Shown here piece by piece: positions 1 to 8,514 of a DNA stretch of 64,000 nt (position 1 is its first letter; the number at the start of each line of letters is the position of its first letter). The stretch comes from Deltaproteobacteria bacterium. GTDB lineage: Bacteria; Desulfobacterota; Syntrophia; Syntrophales; UBA2185. The position numbers were made by a program, and so were the translations under genes. Below the pieces are notes generated by a model. That model made no database searches. It saw only the letters and a list, made by a program, of their open reading frames with translations, and was not told where the DNA came from. The stretch is taken from contig JAPLJS010000027.1 of NCBI GenBank assembly GCA_026388545.1, forward strand, positions 16,684 through 80,683, written 5' to 3'.

Positions 1-2
1 AA

Positions 3-86
3 GGATTCGAGGGTTCAAGGGTTCAAGGGTTCAACGGAGATGAACCTAAATTAATAGCTTATTATAATGCAGGGAATGTGAGATAA
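3..86 (+). pseudogene. possible tail of a degraded lytic transglycosylase
   Basis: The frame open from the window edge ends in residues FNGDEPKLIAYYNAGNVR before TAA at 84-86. This resembles the end of an SLT domain, where an F-N-G-D stretch is followed by AYNAG. The usual continuation after YNAG is missing, and the codons just before it come from a GGTTCAAG tandem repeat, so it looks like a broken or decaying copy. A full SLT gene follows directly. The upstream part lies outside the window, and a chance match in so short a piece is possible. Confidence 0.3.
12..34. repeat. GGTTCAAG tandem minirepeat
   Basis: The 8-base unit GGTTCAAG occurs almost three times head to tail. Related GATTCAAGG/GGTTCAAG words form the inverted repeat at 17690-17762. 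It looks like a dispersed intergenic repeat family rather than coding sequence. Confidence 0.6.
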
Positions 87-152
87 ATATTTTACTTTGT
101 CAAGTGTATTTTATTATTTTTGCAATTAAAGATTGCGACTAACAAATAAAGT

Positions 153-168
153 TGGCACAGGTTTTGAT
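153..168 (+). promoter_or_regulatory. candidate sigma54 promoter for the lytic transglycosylase
   Basis: TTGGCAC, five bases, then TTGAT matches the sigma54 -24/-12 pattern with correct spacing (GG at 154-155, G at 166). The -12 GC dinucleotide is GA here, so it is a weakened match. It lies 36 bases before the chosen ATG at 204. No convincing sigma70 pair was seen at this distance. Confidence 0.35.
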
Positions 169-203
169 TGTATATAACGATAATTTATAGTCCGGAGTCA
201 ATT

Positions 204-950
204 ATGACTGTTCCCATAAGAAATAACATTGACGTTCTTACATCAACTTCCAGGGACATTCTGGAATACAAATTGAAAATGCAAGGTCAAGCAGGTGGTA
301 AGGATGCCGTTACGTTTGACACTATTTTGAAAGATGCCATGTCTTCCGCGCCGACACTGGATAAAGAGCAAATTAACATGCTCCTGTTCATGATGAAAAT
401 GCAGATGAATGAGCGGTTATTTCGTGTTGTCACGGATGATAAAAAGGGTGGTGATCTTCATAGACCATTCTATGGACTGATAAACAAGAATATTGCCGGT
501 CCTCTGCCGGAACCGTCAGCGTCAAAATTACAGCACCAGCCTCAAAAAAATGACAATATTCCACCCAATGGCGATATCGATGCGATTATAAGTCAAGCCG
601 CGGATAGATTCAATCTCGATCCTGATTTGATACGAGGAGTTATAAAGGCTGAAAGTAATTTTAAAATTCACAGCACATCCTCCAAAGGGGCTATGGGTCT
701 TATGCAACTCATGCCGGCCACTGCCAAAGATCTTGGTGTTAAAGATCCTTATGACCCTTATGAAAACGTTATGGGAGGGACGCGCTATTTGAAAGGACTC
801 CTGGATCGATATGATGGTAATGTTGATCGTGCGCTTGCTGCATATAACTGGGGGATGGGCAATGTGGAGAGGTACCCGGACAGGTTACCCCGGGAAACCA
901 GAATGTATATTTCGCGGATCAAACAGTATTTCTTTGAAGCAAAGGCTTAG
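204..950 (+). CDS. lytic transglycosylase, SLT domain
   Basis: This 248-residue protein ends in a soluble lytic transglycosylase domain (about residues 128-245) that would cleave the glycan strands of peptidoglycan. The catalytic glutamate is about residue 150 in KAESNF, followed by GAMGLMQLMPATA and AAYNWGMGNVERY, all typical of family 1 SLT. The first 120 residues are polar and helical without a clear signal peptide. That layout, with a possible sigma54 promoter, would suit a flagellar or secretion-associated enzyme, but this is inference. I chose ATG 204 because GGAGTC lies just upstream; the frame also allows an ATG at 168 with no ribosome site. It converges on trmFO across an inverted repeat. 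Confidence 0.9.
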   Translation: MTVPIRNNIDVLTSTSRDILEYKLKMQGQAGGKDAVTFDTILKDAMSSAPTLDKEQINMLLFMMKMQMNERLFRVVTDDKKGGDLHRPFYGLINKNIAGPLPEPSASKLQHQPQKNDNIPPNGDIDAIISQAADRFNLDPDLIRGVIKAESNFKIHSTSSKGAMGLMQLMPATAKDLGVKDPYDPYENVMGGTRYLKGLLDRYDGNVDRALAAYNWGMGNVERYPDRLPRETRMYISRIKQYFFEAKA

Positions 951-959
951 TCATATTCA

Positions 960-1045
960 GACAGGCGAGAAGCCTGTCCTACGTGATAATTTTTTCCATG
1001 CAAAGTGATTTTTATTCTACCGGTAGGGCAGGCGTCTCGCCTGTC
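960..1045. repeat. REP-like inverted repeat between convergent genes
   Basis: Arms at 960-982 and 1023-1045 are near-perfect reverse complements (two mismatches in 23), built around GGCGTCTCGCC. It can form a long hairpin between the convergent transglycosylase and trmFO genes and may end transcription from both sides. From memory, GGCAGGCGTCTCGCCTGTC-type repeats recur in many bacterial genomes. Confidence 0.75.
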
Positions 1046-1066
1046 ACCTTTGAAGAAGAATTCGCA

Positions 1067-2386
1067 TCAGAATCCCATTTCTCCTTTCCATCCTGCGAGT
1101 GCTTCAAGGGAGCGTTGCGCAAAAAAGCGTCCCCTGTCTTTTTTCGGGACTTTTTCTGGAAGAGCAGGGAAAAGTCCGAAAGTGATATTCATCGGCTGAA
1201 AAGTCCTTTGATCGGCATGAAGTATATAGCGTAGGAGGGCGCCCAGGGCTGTCGTTACGGGTGGCGGCGTCATTCCTTTTCCTGACAGGTAACAAAAAGC
1301 ACTCAAACCCGCAATAAGACCAATTGCTGAGGATTCGACGTATCCCTCTGCACCCGTAATCTGACCGGCGAAAAAAATGTTGTCATTCGATCGTATTTGA
1401 AGTGATTGCCTGAGGAGGGCAGGGGAGTTGATAAATGTGTTGCGATGTATGCTCCCGTATCTCGCGAACTCCGCGCTTTCCAGACCCGGAATCATTCTTA
1501 ATATACGACGCTGCTCGGGCCATGTCAGTTTCGTCTGAAATCCCACCATATTAAAGAGTATTCCATTCCGGTCCTCCTGCCGTAGTTGCACCACAGCGTA
1601 TGGTTGTATTCCTGTTTTCGGGTCTATTAATCCTACCGGTTTCATCGGTCCGAAGGTGAGCGTTTGTTTTCCGCTTCCGGCAAGAATCTCAATAGGAAGG
1701 CAACCGCTGAAGAATTTCAGTTCTTCAAAAGGTTTCAGAGGAACCTCTTCACCCTCTATCAGTGCCTGCCAGAATCTTTCATATTCATCTCTATCCATGG
1801 GACAGTTTAGATAATCACCTTCACCACTGTTGTCATATCTTGATGCCCTGAAAATCTTTGTATAATCGATAGAATCTCCTTCAATGATCGGCGAAATAGC
1901 ATCATAGAAGGAGAGGTAATTACTGCCCGTCAAAGCGGCAACTTCAGTCGCCAGAGCATCGGACGTTAGGGGACCGGTGGCAATAATGACTATAGCATCA
2001 CGAGGGATTTCCCGCACTTCTTCCCTTACGACCTTCAGCCGTTTATGGGAGAGGAGTATTTCTTCGATGGTGAGTGAAAAAAGTGTCCTGTCTACGGCTA
2101 ACGCCTTGCCTGCGGGAACGGCAGTTCTATCTGCCGCCTCTATGATGAGAGAGTTCATGATGCGCATCTCTTCCTTGAGGAGACCCACAGCGTTTTCCGG
2201 CATATTGGAGCGAAGTGAATTACTGCATACCAGCTCCGCCAGATGGGGTGATGTATGGGCAGGGGAAAACACAGTGGGTTTCATTTCATAGAGGGTAACC
2301 GGGTGGCCCTTTCTCAATAACTGCCATGCTGCCTCACAGCCGGCAAGGCCGCCGCCTATTACAATGATGGGTTTATCAGGAGTCAT
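1067..2386 (-). CDS. trmFO: tRNA m5U54 methyltransferase TrmFO (folate/FAD dependent)
   Basis: TrmFO forms 5-methyluridine at position 54 of tRNA using methylene-tetrahydrofolate and FADH2. The N-terminus carries the FAD dinucleotide motif IVIGGGLAGCEAAWQL. The conserved LVCSNSLRSN block, EILAGSGKQTLTFGPMKPVG and the late FAGQITGAEGYVESSAIGL motif are all present. At 439 residues the length is normal. The gene follows topA by 7 bases, and dprA-topA-trmFO form one tight unit. Folate-dependent TrmFO fits an organism that runs a large THF C1 pool. Confidence 0.97.
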   Translation of the reverse strand: MTPDKPIIVIGGGLAGCEAAWQLLRKGHPVTLYEMKPTVFSPAHTSPHLAELVCSNSLRSNMPENAVGLLKEEMRIMNSLIIEAADRTAVPAGKALAVDRTLFSLTIEEILLSHKRLKVVREEVREIPRDAIVIIATGPLTSDALATEVAALTGSNYLSFYDAISPIIEGDSIDYTKIFRASRYDNSGEGDYLNCPMDRDEYERFWQALIEGEEVPLKPFEELKFFSGCLPIEILAGSGKQTLTFGPMKPVGLIDPKTGIQPYAVVQLRQEDRNGILFNMVGFQTKLTWPEQRRILRMIPGLESAEFARYGSIHRNTFINSPALLRQSLQIRSNDNIFFAGQITGAEGYVESSAIGLIAGLSAFCYLSGKGMTPPPVTTALGALLRYILHADQRTFQPMNITFGLFPALPEKVPKKDRGRFFAQRSLEALAGWKGEMGF

Positions 2387-2393
2387 TTTTTAA

Positions 2394-4637
2394 TTATAGA
2401 GTGGCTTTATAACGACAATCCTTGGTGCGGCAGGCTTTATAATTGTCCCCTCGCGAGGAGTGCTTTTCAACAAGAAACGGCGCACCGCACTGGGGGCATG
2501 ACTCCGGCACAGGTCTGTCCCATATGGCAAATGTACATGAAGGATAGTTGGAGCAACTGAAAAATACTTTCCCTTTTTTTGTCCTTTTTTCACAGAGTGC
2601 CCCGGTACATTCTTTTTCCGGACAAGGTATCCCAAGGCTGATTGCCATGGTATTTTTGCATTCGGGGTATCCGGAACATCCTAAAAATTTTCCAAATCTT
2701 CCCTGTTTAATGGCCATATTTTTACCGCATTGGGTGCAAAATACATCTTTTTGCAGGGTCTCAGGCCGGCTTGCTTCTTCATGACCACTTTGAGGGATGT
2801 TCATAGTGTTTTTACAGGAAGGGTAGTTGGAGCAGGCGATAAACTTGCCGTTTCTTCCCCATTTTATAACCATAGGACTGTTGCATTTGTCGCATATAAT
2901 GTCAGTAGGGGTTTCTTCACCCTTGATATTTTTCATATGGAGCTTGGCATTGTTAAGTTCATCGGTAAAGGACGCATAGAAATCATCTAATGCATCAAGT
3001 TTATTTATTTTTCCTTCCTCAATCATGTCTAACTTATTTTCCAGAGATGCCGTAAATTCAACATCCAGTATTTTAGGGAAATTTTTCACCAGCAACTCTG
3101 TCACCAGCGTCCCTAAATCCGTCGGGATAAATCTTCCTTTATCCAGACGGACATATTCTCTATCCTGAATCGTGCTCAAAATAGTCGCGTAAGTGCTCGG
3201 CCTGCCGATACCTTTTTCTTCAAGTTCCCTGACCAGTGATGCTTCCGAAAATCGCGGCGGCGGCTGTGTGAATTTCTGCTCCGGTTTCAGGGAGAGAAGT
3301 TTCAGGGTTTCACCCACCGAAACTTCGGGAAGAATCTTTGCGAATTCACCTTCACCTTCTCCGTTTTCCTTGCCTTCCGTGTAGACAATCGTAAATCCGG
3401 GGAATTTCATAACTGATCCCTGTGCGCGGAAGAGGTATTTTCCGGCTTCACTATCGATTGTCGTCTGGTCGTAGACAGCCGGGTTCATCTGGCTTGCCAC
3501 GAACCGGTTCCATATGAGCTGGTAGAGTCGAAACTGGTCACTACTGAGATATTGCTTTATATCTTGTGGTTTATAGGCTATGGACGATGGCCGAATTGCT
3601 TCGTGGGCATCCTGGGCTGATGCGGTATTTTTATAGGTTCGAACCTTTGCCGGAAGGAATGCGGGATCGTAATTATCTCTTATGTAGTTTCTTATTTCTT
3701 TTAAAGCTTCCTCGGCGATGCGGACAGAATCGGTTCTCATATACGTGATCAGCCCTACGGAGCCTTCCGCCCCCAATTCTATTCCTTCATAGAGCTTTTG
3801 CGCAACGCTCATGGTTTTCTTTGCAGGGAAACGCAGCCATCGTGAGGCTTCCTGTTGTAGTTTGCTCGTTGTAAATGGCGGCAGGGGAGATCTTTTTATC
3901 TCCTTTTTTTCCAGTTTCGCGACGGTAAAGGGGGCTTGCTTTAAAAGCTCTAATATTTCGGACGATTGTAATTCATTACTGATATTAGCCTTTTTCCCGT
4001 CAATTTTAATAAGGCGTGCATCAAAGGGAGGGGGATTTGCTCCCTCCAGATGGGCGGTAATATGCCAGTACTCTTCGGGTGCAAACTTCCGGATTTCCTC
4101 CTCCCTGTCGCAAATTAACCTCACCGCAACAGACTGCACACGTCCGGCGCTTAACCCCCTTCTTACTTTTTCCCACAGGATCGGGCTTATCTTATATCCC
4201 ACAAGCCGGTCGAGGATGCGCCGCGTTTGTTGAGCATCGAATTTATTGAGGTCGAGTTCCCGGGGATTGCCCATTGCTTCCAGAATGGTTTTTTCTGTAA
4301 GGTCATTAAAGAGAACCCGATAGATGTGTTTATCTTTCGTACGTATTTCTTCAGCAATATGCCATGCAATTGCTTCGCCTTCCCTGTCGGGGTCAGGTGC
4401 AAGATAGATGTGTTCGGCACTTTTTGCCGCCTTTTTCAGATGCGCGACAACCTTTTTTTTGGATTCAATGACGTTGTATGTTGCCTCAAACTGCTTGTCC
4501 GGATCTATTCCCAGTTTGCTTTTGGGGAGGTCCTTAATGTGTCCCATCGAAGCACAGACTTCAAAATTAGGACCAAGATATTTCTTGATGGTTTTCACCT
4601 TTGTTGGCGATTCAACGATGATGAGGGAATCTGGCAT
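2394..4637 (-). CDS. topA: DNA topoisomerase I
   Basis: This type IA topoisomerase relaxes negative supercoils. The 747-residue protein starts with the Toprim domain (LIIVESPTKVKTIKKYL, acidic DPDREGEA near residue 80). The active-site tyrosine is about residue 299 in GLITYMRTDS. The C-terminus holds several four-cysteine zinc ribbons (for example CDKCNSPMVIKWGRNGKFIAC and CTQCGKNMAIKQGRFGKFLGC segments), which bind single-stranded DNA. It starts two bases after dprA ends, a common pairing in bacteria. Confidence 0.98.
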   Translation of the reverse strand: MPDSLIIVESPTKVKTIKKYLGPNFEVCASMGHIKDLPKSKLGIDPDKQFEATYNVIESKKKVVAHLKKAAKSAEHIYLAPDPDREGEAIAWHIAEEIRTKDKHIYRVLFNDLTEKTILEAMGNPRELDLNKFDAQQTRRILDRLVGYKISPILWEKVRRGLSAGRVQSVAVRLICDREEEIRKFAPEEYWHITAHLEGANPPPFDARLIKIDGKKANISNELQSSEILELLKQAPFTVAKLEKKEIKRSPLPPFTTSKLQQEASRWLRFPAKKTMSVAQKLYEGIELGAEGSVGLITYMRTDSVRIAEEALKEIRNYIRDNYDPAFLPAKVRTYKNTASAQDAHEAIRPSSIAYKPQDIKQYLSSDQFRLYQLIWNRFVASQMNPAVYDQTTIDSEAGKYLFRAQGSVMKFPGFTIVYTEGKENGEGEGEFAKILPEVSVGETLKLLSLKPEQKFTQPPPRFSEASLVRELEEKGIGRPSTYATILSTIQDREYVRLDKGRFIPTDLGTLVTELLVKNFPKILDVEFTASLENKLDMIEEGKINKLDALDDFYASFTDELNNAKLHMKNIKGEETPTDIICDKCNSPMVIKWGRNGKFIACSNYPSCKNTMNIPQSGHEEASRPETLQKDVFCTQCGKNMAIKQGRFGKFLGCSGYPECKNTMAISLGIPCPEKECTGALCEKRTKKGKVFFSCSNYPSCTFAIWDRPVPESCPQCGAPFLVEKHSSRGDNYKACRTKDCRYKATL

Positions 4638-4639
4638 TG

Positions 4640-5788
4640 TTACTCCTTACGTATAAACTTTTTTCCCGGGAGCTGCTTGATAATCCCTCTCAGCTCCAGA
4701 GTCAACAGAATATTTAACACATCGGGGGATTTTAACCCCGTAGCGGCGATTATACCGTCAACATTTTCTGCTTTTGAAGATATGACGTTTACTATAGAAT
4801 TTTCTGTTTCGGTCAATTTTTCAATGAATGGCTGTTCCTGCGTTTTTTTCTCTTCGCGGCTGTTCCGTTTTAATATGTGAGCTTTTGTGGAATGCTCTTT
4901 AGATACAATGTCCACCTGGGGAAGGATCTCATCCAGAATATCATAGACATTTTCTATGAGTTTTGCACCTTCCTTGATCAATTTATGTGTCCCACGTGAT
5001 CCGGCTGAATCAATGCTGCCCGGCACGGCAAATACTTCACGTCCCTGTTCCATGGCCATTCTGGCTGTAATAAGAGATCCGCTCTTTTCATTCGCTTCAA
5101 CCACGACTACACCCAGGGAGATACCACTGATAATTCTGTTTCTCGCGGGGAAATTTGGTGCGTTCGGAGGTGTGCCAAAAGGGTATTCAGTAATGACGGC
5201 GCCATGAGCAATGATTTCCCTATAGATATTTTCGTTTTCGGAAGGATAAACAATATCAAGGCCGCATCCTAAAACAGCAATAGTTCGCCCCCCGCCGGTG
5301 AGGGCGCCCCTATGGGCGGCAGAGTCGATTCCTCTGGCCAGGCCGCTTACCACTGTTATGCCATTCAAAACAAGCTCACGGCAGAGCCTTTCTGTTGAAA
5401 ATTTGCCATATGTGCTCGCCAGCCGGGAACCGACAACAGCAATATTAATATCATCTTCCTTCAAAAGTCCCTTAACGTAGAGAAGAACAGGATAATCATA
5501 GATGTTTAAGAGGTATTTTGGATAGTGAGGATCTTGATACGTGATGATGTGAGCATCATGCTTTTTTATTAACTCAATCTCTTCTTCACTTTTTTGCCAT
5601 GCATTAAACTCCTTAATGTTTCCGGCTGTTTTACGACCGATTCCCGGAACGACCATAAGGGCATGAAAAGATGCATTGAATACATTTCCCGGATTACCGA
5701 AAGCGTCAATCAAGTTTTTAAAACCGACATTTCCCACGCCTTCGACAGACTTCAATGCTATCCAGTGTTTCTCGTTATTTTGATTCAT
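4640..5788 (-). CDS. dprA: DNA processing protein DprA
   Basis: DprA loads RecA on incoming single-stranded DNA during transformation. The chosen start gives 382 residues: an N-terminal helix-hairpin-helix region (VEGVGNVGFKNL), a Rossmann-like domain with VVGSRLASTYG, VVSGLARGIDSAAHRGAL and FPARNRIISGIS, and a C-terminal winged helix. The frame extends to a TTG at 5833, but that codon sits at the expected transcription start of the promoter at 5843-5870. ATG 5788 is therefore more likely. First gene of the dprA-topA-trmFO unit. Confidence 0.95.
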   Translation of the reverse strand: MNQNNEKHWIALKSVEGVGNVGFKNLIDAFGNPGNVFNASFHALMVVPGIGRKTAGNIKEFNAWQKSEEEIELIKKHDAHIITYQDPHYPKYLLNIYDYPVLLYVKGLLKEDDINIAVVGSRLASTYGKFSTERLCRELVLNGITVVSGLARGIDSAAHRGALTGGGRTIAVLGCGLDIVYPSENENIYREIIAHGAVITEYPFGTPPNAPNFPARNRIISGISLGVVVVEANEKSGSLITARMAMEQGREVFAVPGSIDSAGSRGTHKLIKEGAKLIENVYDILDEILPQVDIVSKEHSTKAHILKRNSREEKKTQEQPFIEKLTETENSIVNVISSKAENVDGIIAATGLKSPDVLNILLTLELRGIIKQLPGKKFIRKE

Positions 5789-5842
5789 CTTTATAAACAA
5801 AAGTGCCCTTGGATAAGTTCCAAATAAATTCAACTCGGAAAC

Positions 5843-5870
5843 GATATATCGGATATCAAAGGGGTGTCAA
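5843..5870 (-). promoter_or_regulatory. sigma70-type promoter for dprA-topA-trmFO
   Basis: Read on the minus strand, TTGACA (5865-5870) is followed after 16 bases by TATATC (5843-5848). The predicted transcription start near 5836 leaves a leader of about 50 bases before ATG 5788. Confidence 0.65.
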
Positions 5871-5946
5871 GATTTTTCATTATTAAAATATTGCGTTCCT
5901 ATCAACTTTAGGTTAGAAAATGGTCTATTATGTTTAGGAGTTATTC

Positions 5947-7662
5947 ATGATCCGTTACTTGTGCATGGTCGTTATCGCAATTTTCATGTTTGTAATGCCG
6001 TTTATGAATTCCGATTTGGTGTCCGCCCGGGAAAATTCGTCCAATAGAGAAGTCAAAAAAGAGGTCACTCCTGATCAGGGAAAGGCGAATGCTCAGAGAC
6101 CCGTACTCACTGTTTCACCGAAAGAAATAGATCTTGGTGTCATTGGGCACGGTGAAGGTATTAAAGGGAATTTTGTTCTCAAAAATGTCGGTTCAGGTAA
6201 TTTGAATTGGTCTGTTAATGGACCGGAGGGGTGGTCGTTTCTCGATGATAAAAAGATATCATGTGTGCTGAAAAATAGCACAGATAATCTGCGGGTTCAC
6301 GTCAGTTTTTTAAAAAATGATTTAAACTCAGTGAGTCTGAACACTGAAGGTAAAAATTTAATCCAATTGAGTTTTGAAACGGACAAGCGGATCAATATTT
6401 ATCGGAAACATTTATCATTCGGAACTCATAGGGAAATGGTGAAATTGATATCAAACGGAGGAACGAGGACCGTTTTTATAAGATTTGAATTAGCTTCCGG
6501 ACATTCAGAACCTCAGATTGATGCAGATCCTGCCAGAATGGATTTTGGTGTTGTTCTGCCGGGAGAAAGTTTAACGAAAAGGATTAAAGTAACAAACAAA
6601 GGGAGAGAAACCCTCCGGTGGCAAGTAGTTGCTCAAAATAGTGCGGTTGATGGTATATCCCCTGTGGCGGGACGATATATTTCGTTCTATAATGAAAACA
6701 TCAAGGGAAGCGGGGTCTATGTACCACCTTCTCATTTGAAGGAATTTCTAGAAATAACTGATAAATTATCGGAATACAATGGATTTCCCTCAAGCGTTGT
6801 GCCGTCGAATGCCATACGATATCGTTTTTCTGGAACGGGTATTGCGGTATTTTTCTTAATGGAAAATGATGAAGCAAACGTGGCCGCTTATGTGGACGAG
6901 AAAGATTCAATCAATCATGATTGTCGTGCCGGGCAAAAAGAGATGGCAGGGTGCCAGGTTGCCGAGGGTCTTCCCTATGGTTCGCACGTTCTTACCATCC
7001 TTAATAAAGGAGGCCGTTTGGTTGTTGAAGGAGTAAGAGTCTTTGGCAAGGAAGTGAGAAAGGGGAATCCCGGTTGGATAAGTATATTTCCCGATTCAGG
7101 TTCAACGACAAAAGAAAATGATTATGTCAATATAATGGTAAATGCGAAAAAGTTAGATCCGGGTTTTTATGGTGAGAATATAATTTTCAATTCAAATGGC
7201 GGAACAGCAATCATTGAGGTATCTTTTGAAGTATCGGCAGATAATCTTCCGAAAACTATCGATATTTATCGGTATGCGAGAGGGTATGATTATCTGTATA
7301 CGGCAAATCCGCAGACAGAAATAAAAATATTACAAAGTAAAGGATATATAAAACAAGGCATCGCATATAGACTGTTCAGTTCTGGAACACCCGGAACAAC
7401 TCCTTTTTATAGATGGTATAATCCTGAAAAAAGAGATCACTTCTACTCGTACGACATGCATGGAGAAGGAAAATCGCTGAGGGGTTACCTTTATGAGGGA
7501 TTTATAGGAAATATAGCAACTTCAAGGCTCACAAATACGAGGGAACTGTATCGCTGGTACAATCCTTCCACGGGTTGTCACTTTTATTCAACTGATCCAA
7601 ACGGAGAAGCCATCATTAAAAAGGGTTATCGTTTTGATGGTATTGCCGGCTATGTCAGATAG
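5947..7662 (+). CDS. exported protein with ASH/BACON-like repeats and a DUF5648-type C-terminus
   Basis: The 571-residue protein begins with a signal peptide (hydrophobic residues 4-20, likely cut near SVSA-like LVSA at about residue 27). Two beta-sandwich repeats follow: LTVSPKEIDLGVIGHGEG with LNWSV, and ADPARMDFGVVLPGESL with LRWQV. These are the pattern of ASH, choice-of-anchor or BACON domains. The last 150 residues carry two RWYNPxxxxHFYS blocks, the signature of the DUF5648 repeat found in surface proteins. AGGAG precedes the ATG. It stands alone between dprA and the tRNA cluster. Function is unknown; cell-surface adhesion or carbohydrate binding is a guess. Confidence 0.88.
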   Translation: MIRYLCMVVIAIFMFVMPFMNSDLVSARENSSNREVKKEVTPDQGKANAQRPVLTVSPKEIDLGVIGHGEGIKGNFVLKNVGSGNLNWSVNGPEGWSFLDDKKISCVLKNSTDNLRVHVSFLKNDLNSVSLNTEGKNLIQLSFETDKRINIYRKHLSFGTHREMVKLISNGGTRTVFIRFELASGHSEPQIDADPARMDFGVVLPGESLTKRIKVTNKGRETLRWQVVAQNSAVDGISPVAGRYISFYNENIKGSGVYVPPSHLKEFLEITDKLSEYNGFPSSVVPSNAIRYRFSGTGIAVFFLMENDEANVAAYVDEKDSINHDCRAGQKEMAGCQVAEGLPYGSHVLTILNKGGRLVVEGVRVFGKEVRKGNPGWISIFPDSGSTTKENDYVNIMVNAKKLDPGFYGENIIFNSNGGTAIIEVSFEVSADNLPKTIDIYRYARGYDYLYTANPQTEIKILQSKGYIKQGIAYRLFSSGTPGTTPFYRWYNPEKRDHFYSYDMHGEGKSLRGYLYEGFIGNIATSRLTNTRELYRWYNPSTGCHFYSTDPNGEAIIKKGYRFDGIAGYVR

Positions 7663-7699
7663 TATATTTTATTTGATGTATTGATAGCATTTGATGGTT

Positions 7700-7841
7700 T
7701 TGTAAAAAGCCTGATTAAGTCTTTATTTGTCATTCCCGTGAAAGCGGGAATCCAGTATTTTTATATAGTTACATGTAATGCGGATTCCCGTCACAGTTTA
7801 TCCCTGCGAAGGCAGGGACGTTTATGACTGCTTTTTGCGAG
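7700..7841. repeat. MITE-like element, copy 1
   Basis: The ends TGTAAAAAGC and GCTTTTTGCGA are imperfect inverted repeats. Each flank also contains an inner hairpin (CATTCCCGTGAAAGCGGGAAT on the left, CCCTGCGAAGGCAGGG on the right). It resembles the element at 40771-40889 in ends and inner GGGAATCCAG word. No ORF is inside. It lies between the exported-protein gene and the tRNA promoter and may act as a terminator. Confidence 0.6.
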
Positions 7842-7857
7842 GGTCTCAGCATTTCGC

Positions 7858-7886
7858 TTGACAAAATTTTTCAAAGGGGTTATTAC
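7858..7886 (+). promoter_or_regulatory. sigma70 promoter of the tRNA cluster
   Basis: TTGACA (7858-7863) and TATTAC (7881-7886) are separated by 17 bases. The first tRNA starts 36 bases further on, so all four tRNAs could be one transcript. Confidence 0.7.
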
Positions 7887-7922
7887 GATCAGCCTTATAC
7901 GGTTTAGATGCAGCTGTATTAT

Positions 7923-7999
<77 letters not shown>

Positions 8000-8008
8000 G
8001 ATATAAAT

Positions 8009-8086
8009 GGTGGGTGTAGCTCAGTTGGTTAGAGTGCCGGGTTGTGGCCCCGGAGGTCGAGGGTTCAAGTCCCTTCACTCACCCCA
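8009..8086 (+). tRNA. tRNA-His (anticodon GTG)
   Basis: Acceptor GTGGGTG pairs with CACTCAC. The extra 5' G (position -1, base 8009) opposite C73 is the identity mark of tRNA-His. The anticodon stem CCGGG/CCCGG frames GTG, and CCA is encoded at 8084-8086. Confidence 0.96.
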
Positions 8087-8114
8087 TTTTTTGAGATCAT
8101 TGAAATAAATAAAA

Positions 8115-8191
8115 GCGCCCGTAGCTCAGTTGGATAGAGTCGCAGACTTCGAATCTGTTGGTCGTACGTTCAAGTCGTACCGGGCGCGCCA
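8115..8191 (+). tRNA. tRNA-Arg (anticodon TCG)
   Basis: Acceptor GCGCCCG pairs fully with CGGGCGC. The anticodon stem GCAGA/TCTGT encloses CTTCGAA, so the anticodon is TCG, reading CGA/CGG. CCA is encoded at 8189-8191. It is the second arginine tRNA of the cluster. Confidence 0.96.
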
Positions 8192-8220
8192 GATTATTGG
8201 TTGTTATACTGAATATTCAA

Positions 8221-8307
8221 GTCCCCCTTTGTAAAGGGGGATTCAGGGGGATTTTAATTGCATTTTGTAAAATCTCCCCCAACCCCTCTTTAGAAAAGAG
8301 GGAGGTC
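8221..8307. repeat. CCCCCTTT-type inverted repeat, copy 1
   Basis: The left arm (8221-8255, GTCCCCCTTTGTAAAGGGGG then CAGGGGGATTTT) and the right arm (8269-8307, AAAATCTCCCCC then AAGAGGGAGGTC) are imperfect reverse complements, and each arm can also fold on itself. A second copy is at 20418-20507. It sits between tRNA-Arg and tRNA-Lys, with no ORF. Confidence 0.7.
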
Positions 8308-8354
8308 AAAGTGCTTAAGTCAGTGACATTGAATGAATATTTGAAGAAATGTAT

Positions 8355-8430
8355 GGGCCCTTAGCTCAGCTGGTAGAGCAACTGACTCTTAATCAGTAGG
8401 TTGCCGGTTCGATCCCGGCAGGGCTCACCA
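8355..8430 (+). tRNA. tRNA-Lys (anticodon CTT)
   Basis: Acceptor GGGCCCT pairs with AGGGCTC. The anticodon stem ACTGA/TCAGT encloses CTCTTAA, giving CTT, which reads AAG. CCA is encoded at 8428-8430. A terminator follows at once. Confidence 0.96.
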
Positions 8431-8438
8431 AGAAAATC

Positions 8439-8471
8439 AAGGGGTTAGCGATTAACGTTGACCCCTTTTTT
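8439..8471. terminator. rho-independent terminator shared by the tRNA cluster and acsV
   Basis: AAGGGGT (8439-8445) pairs with ACCCCTT (8461-8467) and the plus strand continues into a T run. It ends the tRNA transcript; on the other strand it lies 44 bases beyond the acsV stop and could also serve the carbon-fixation operon. Confidence 0.7.
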
Positions 8472-8514
8472 AATGATTCGTCTGATTATATCAGCTTGCA
8501 ATCCGAGCTATATG

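Noticed and set aside
12..34. CRISPR-like short repeats
   Set aside because: Units are 8 bases with no spacers. No array with regular repeat-spacer structure or cas gene was seen in the window.
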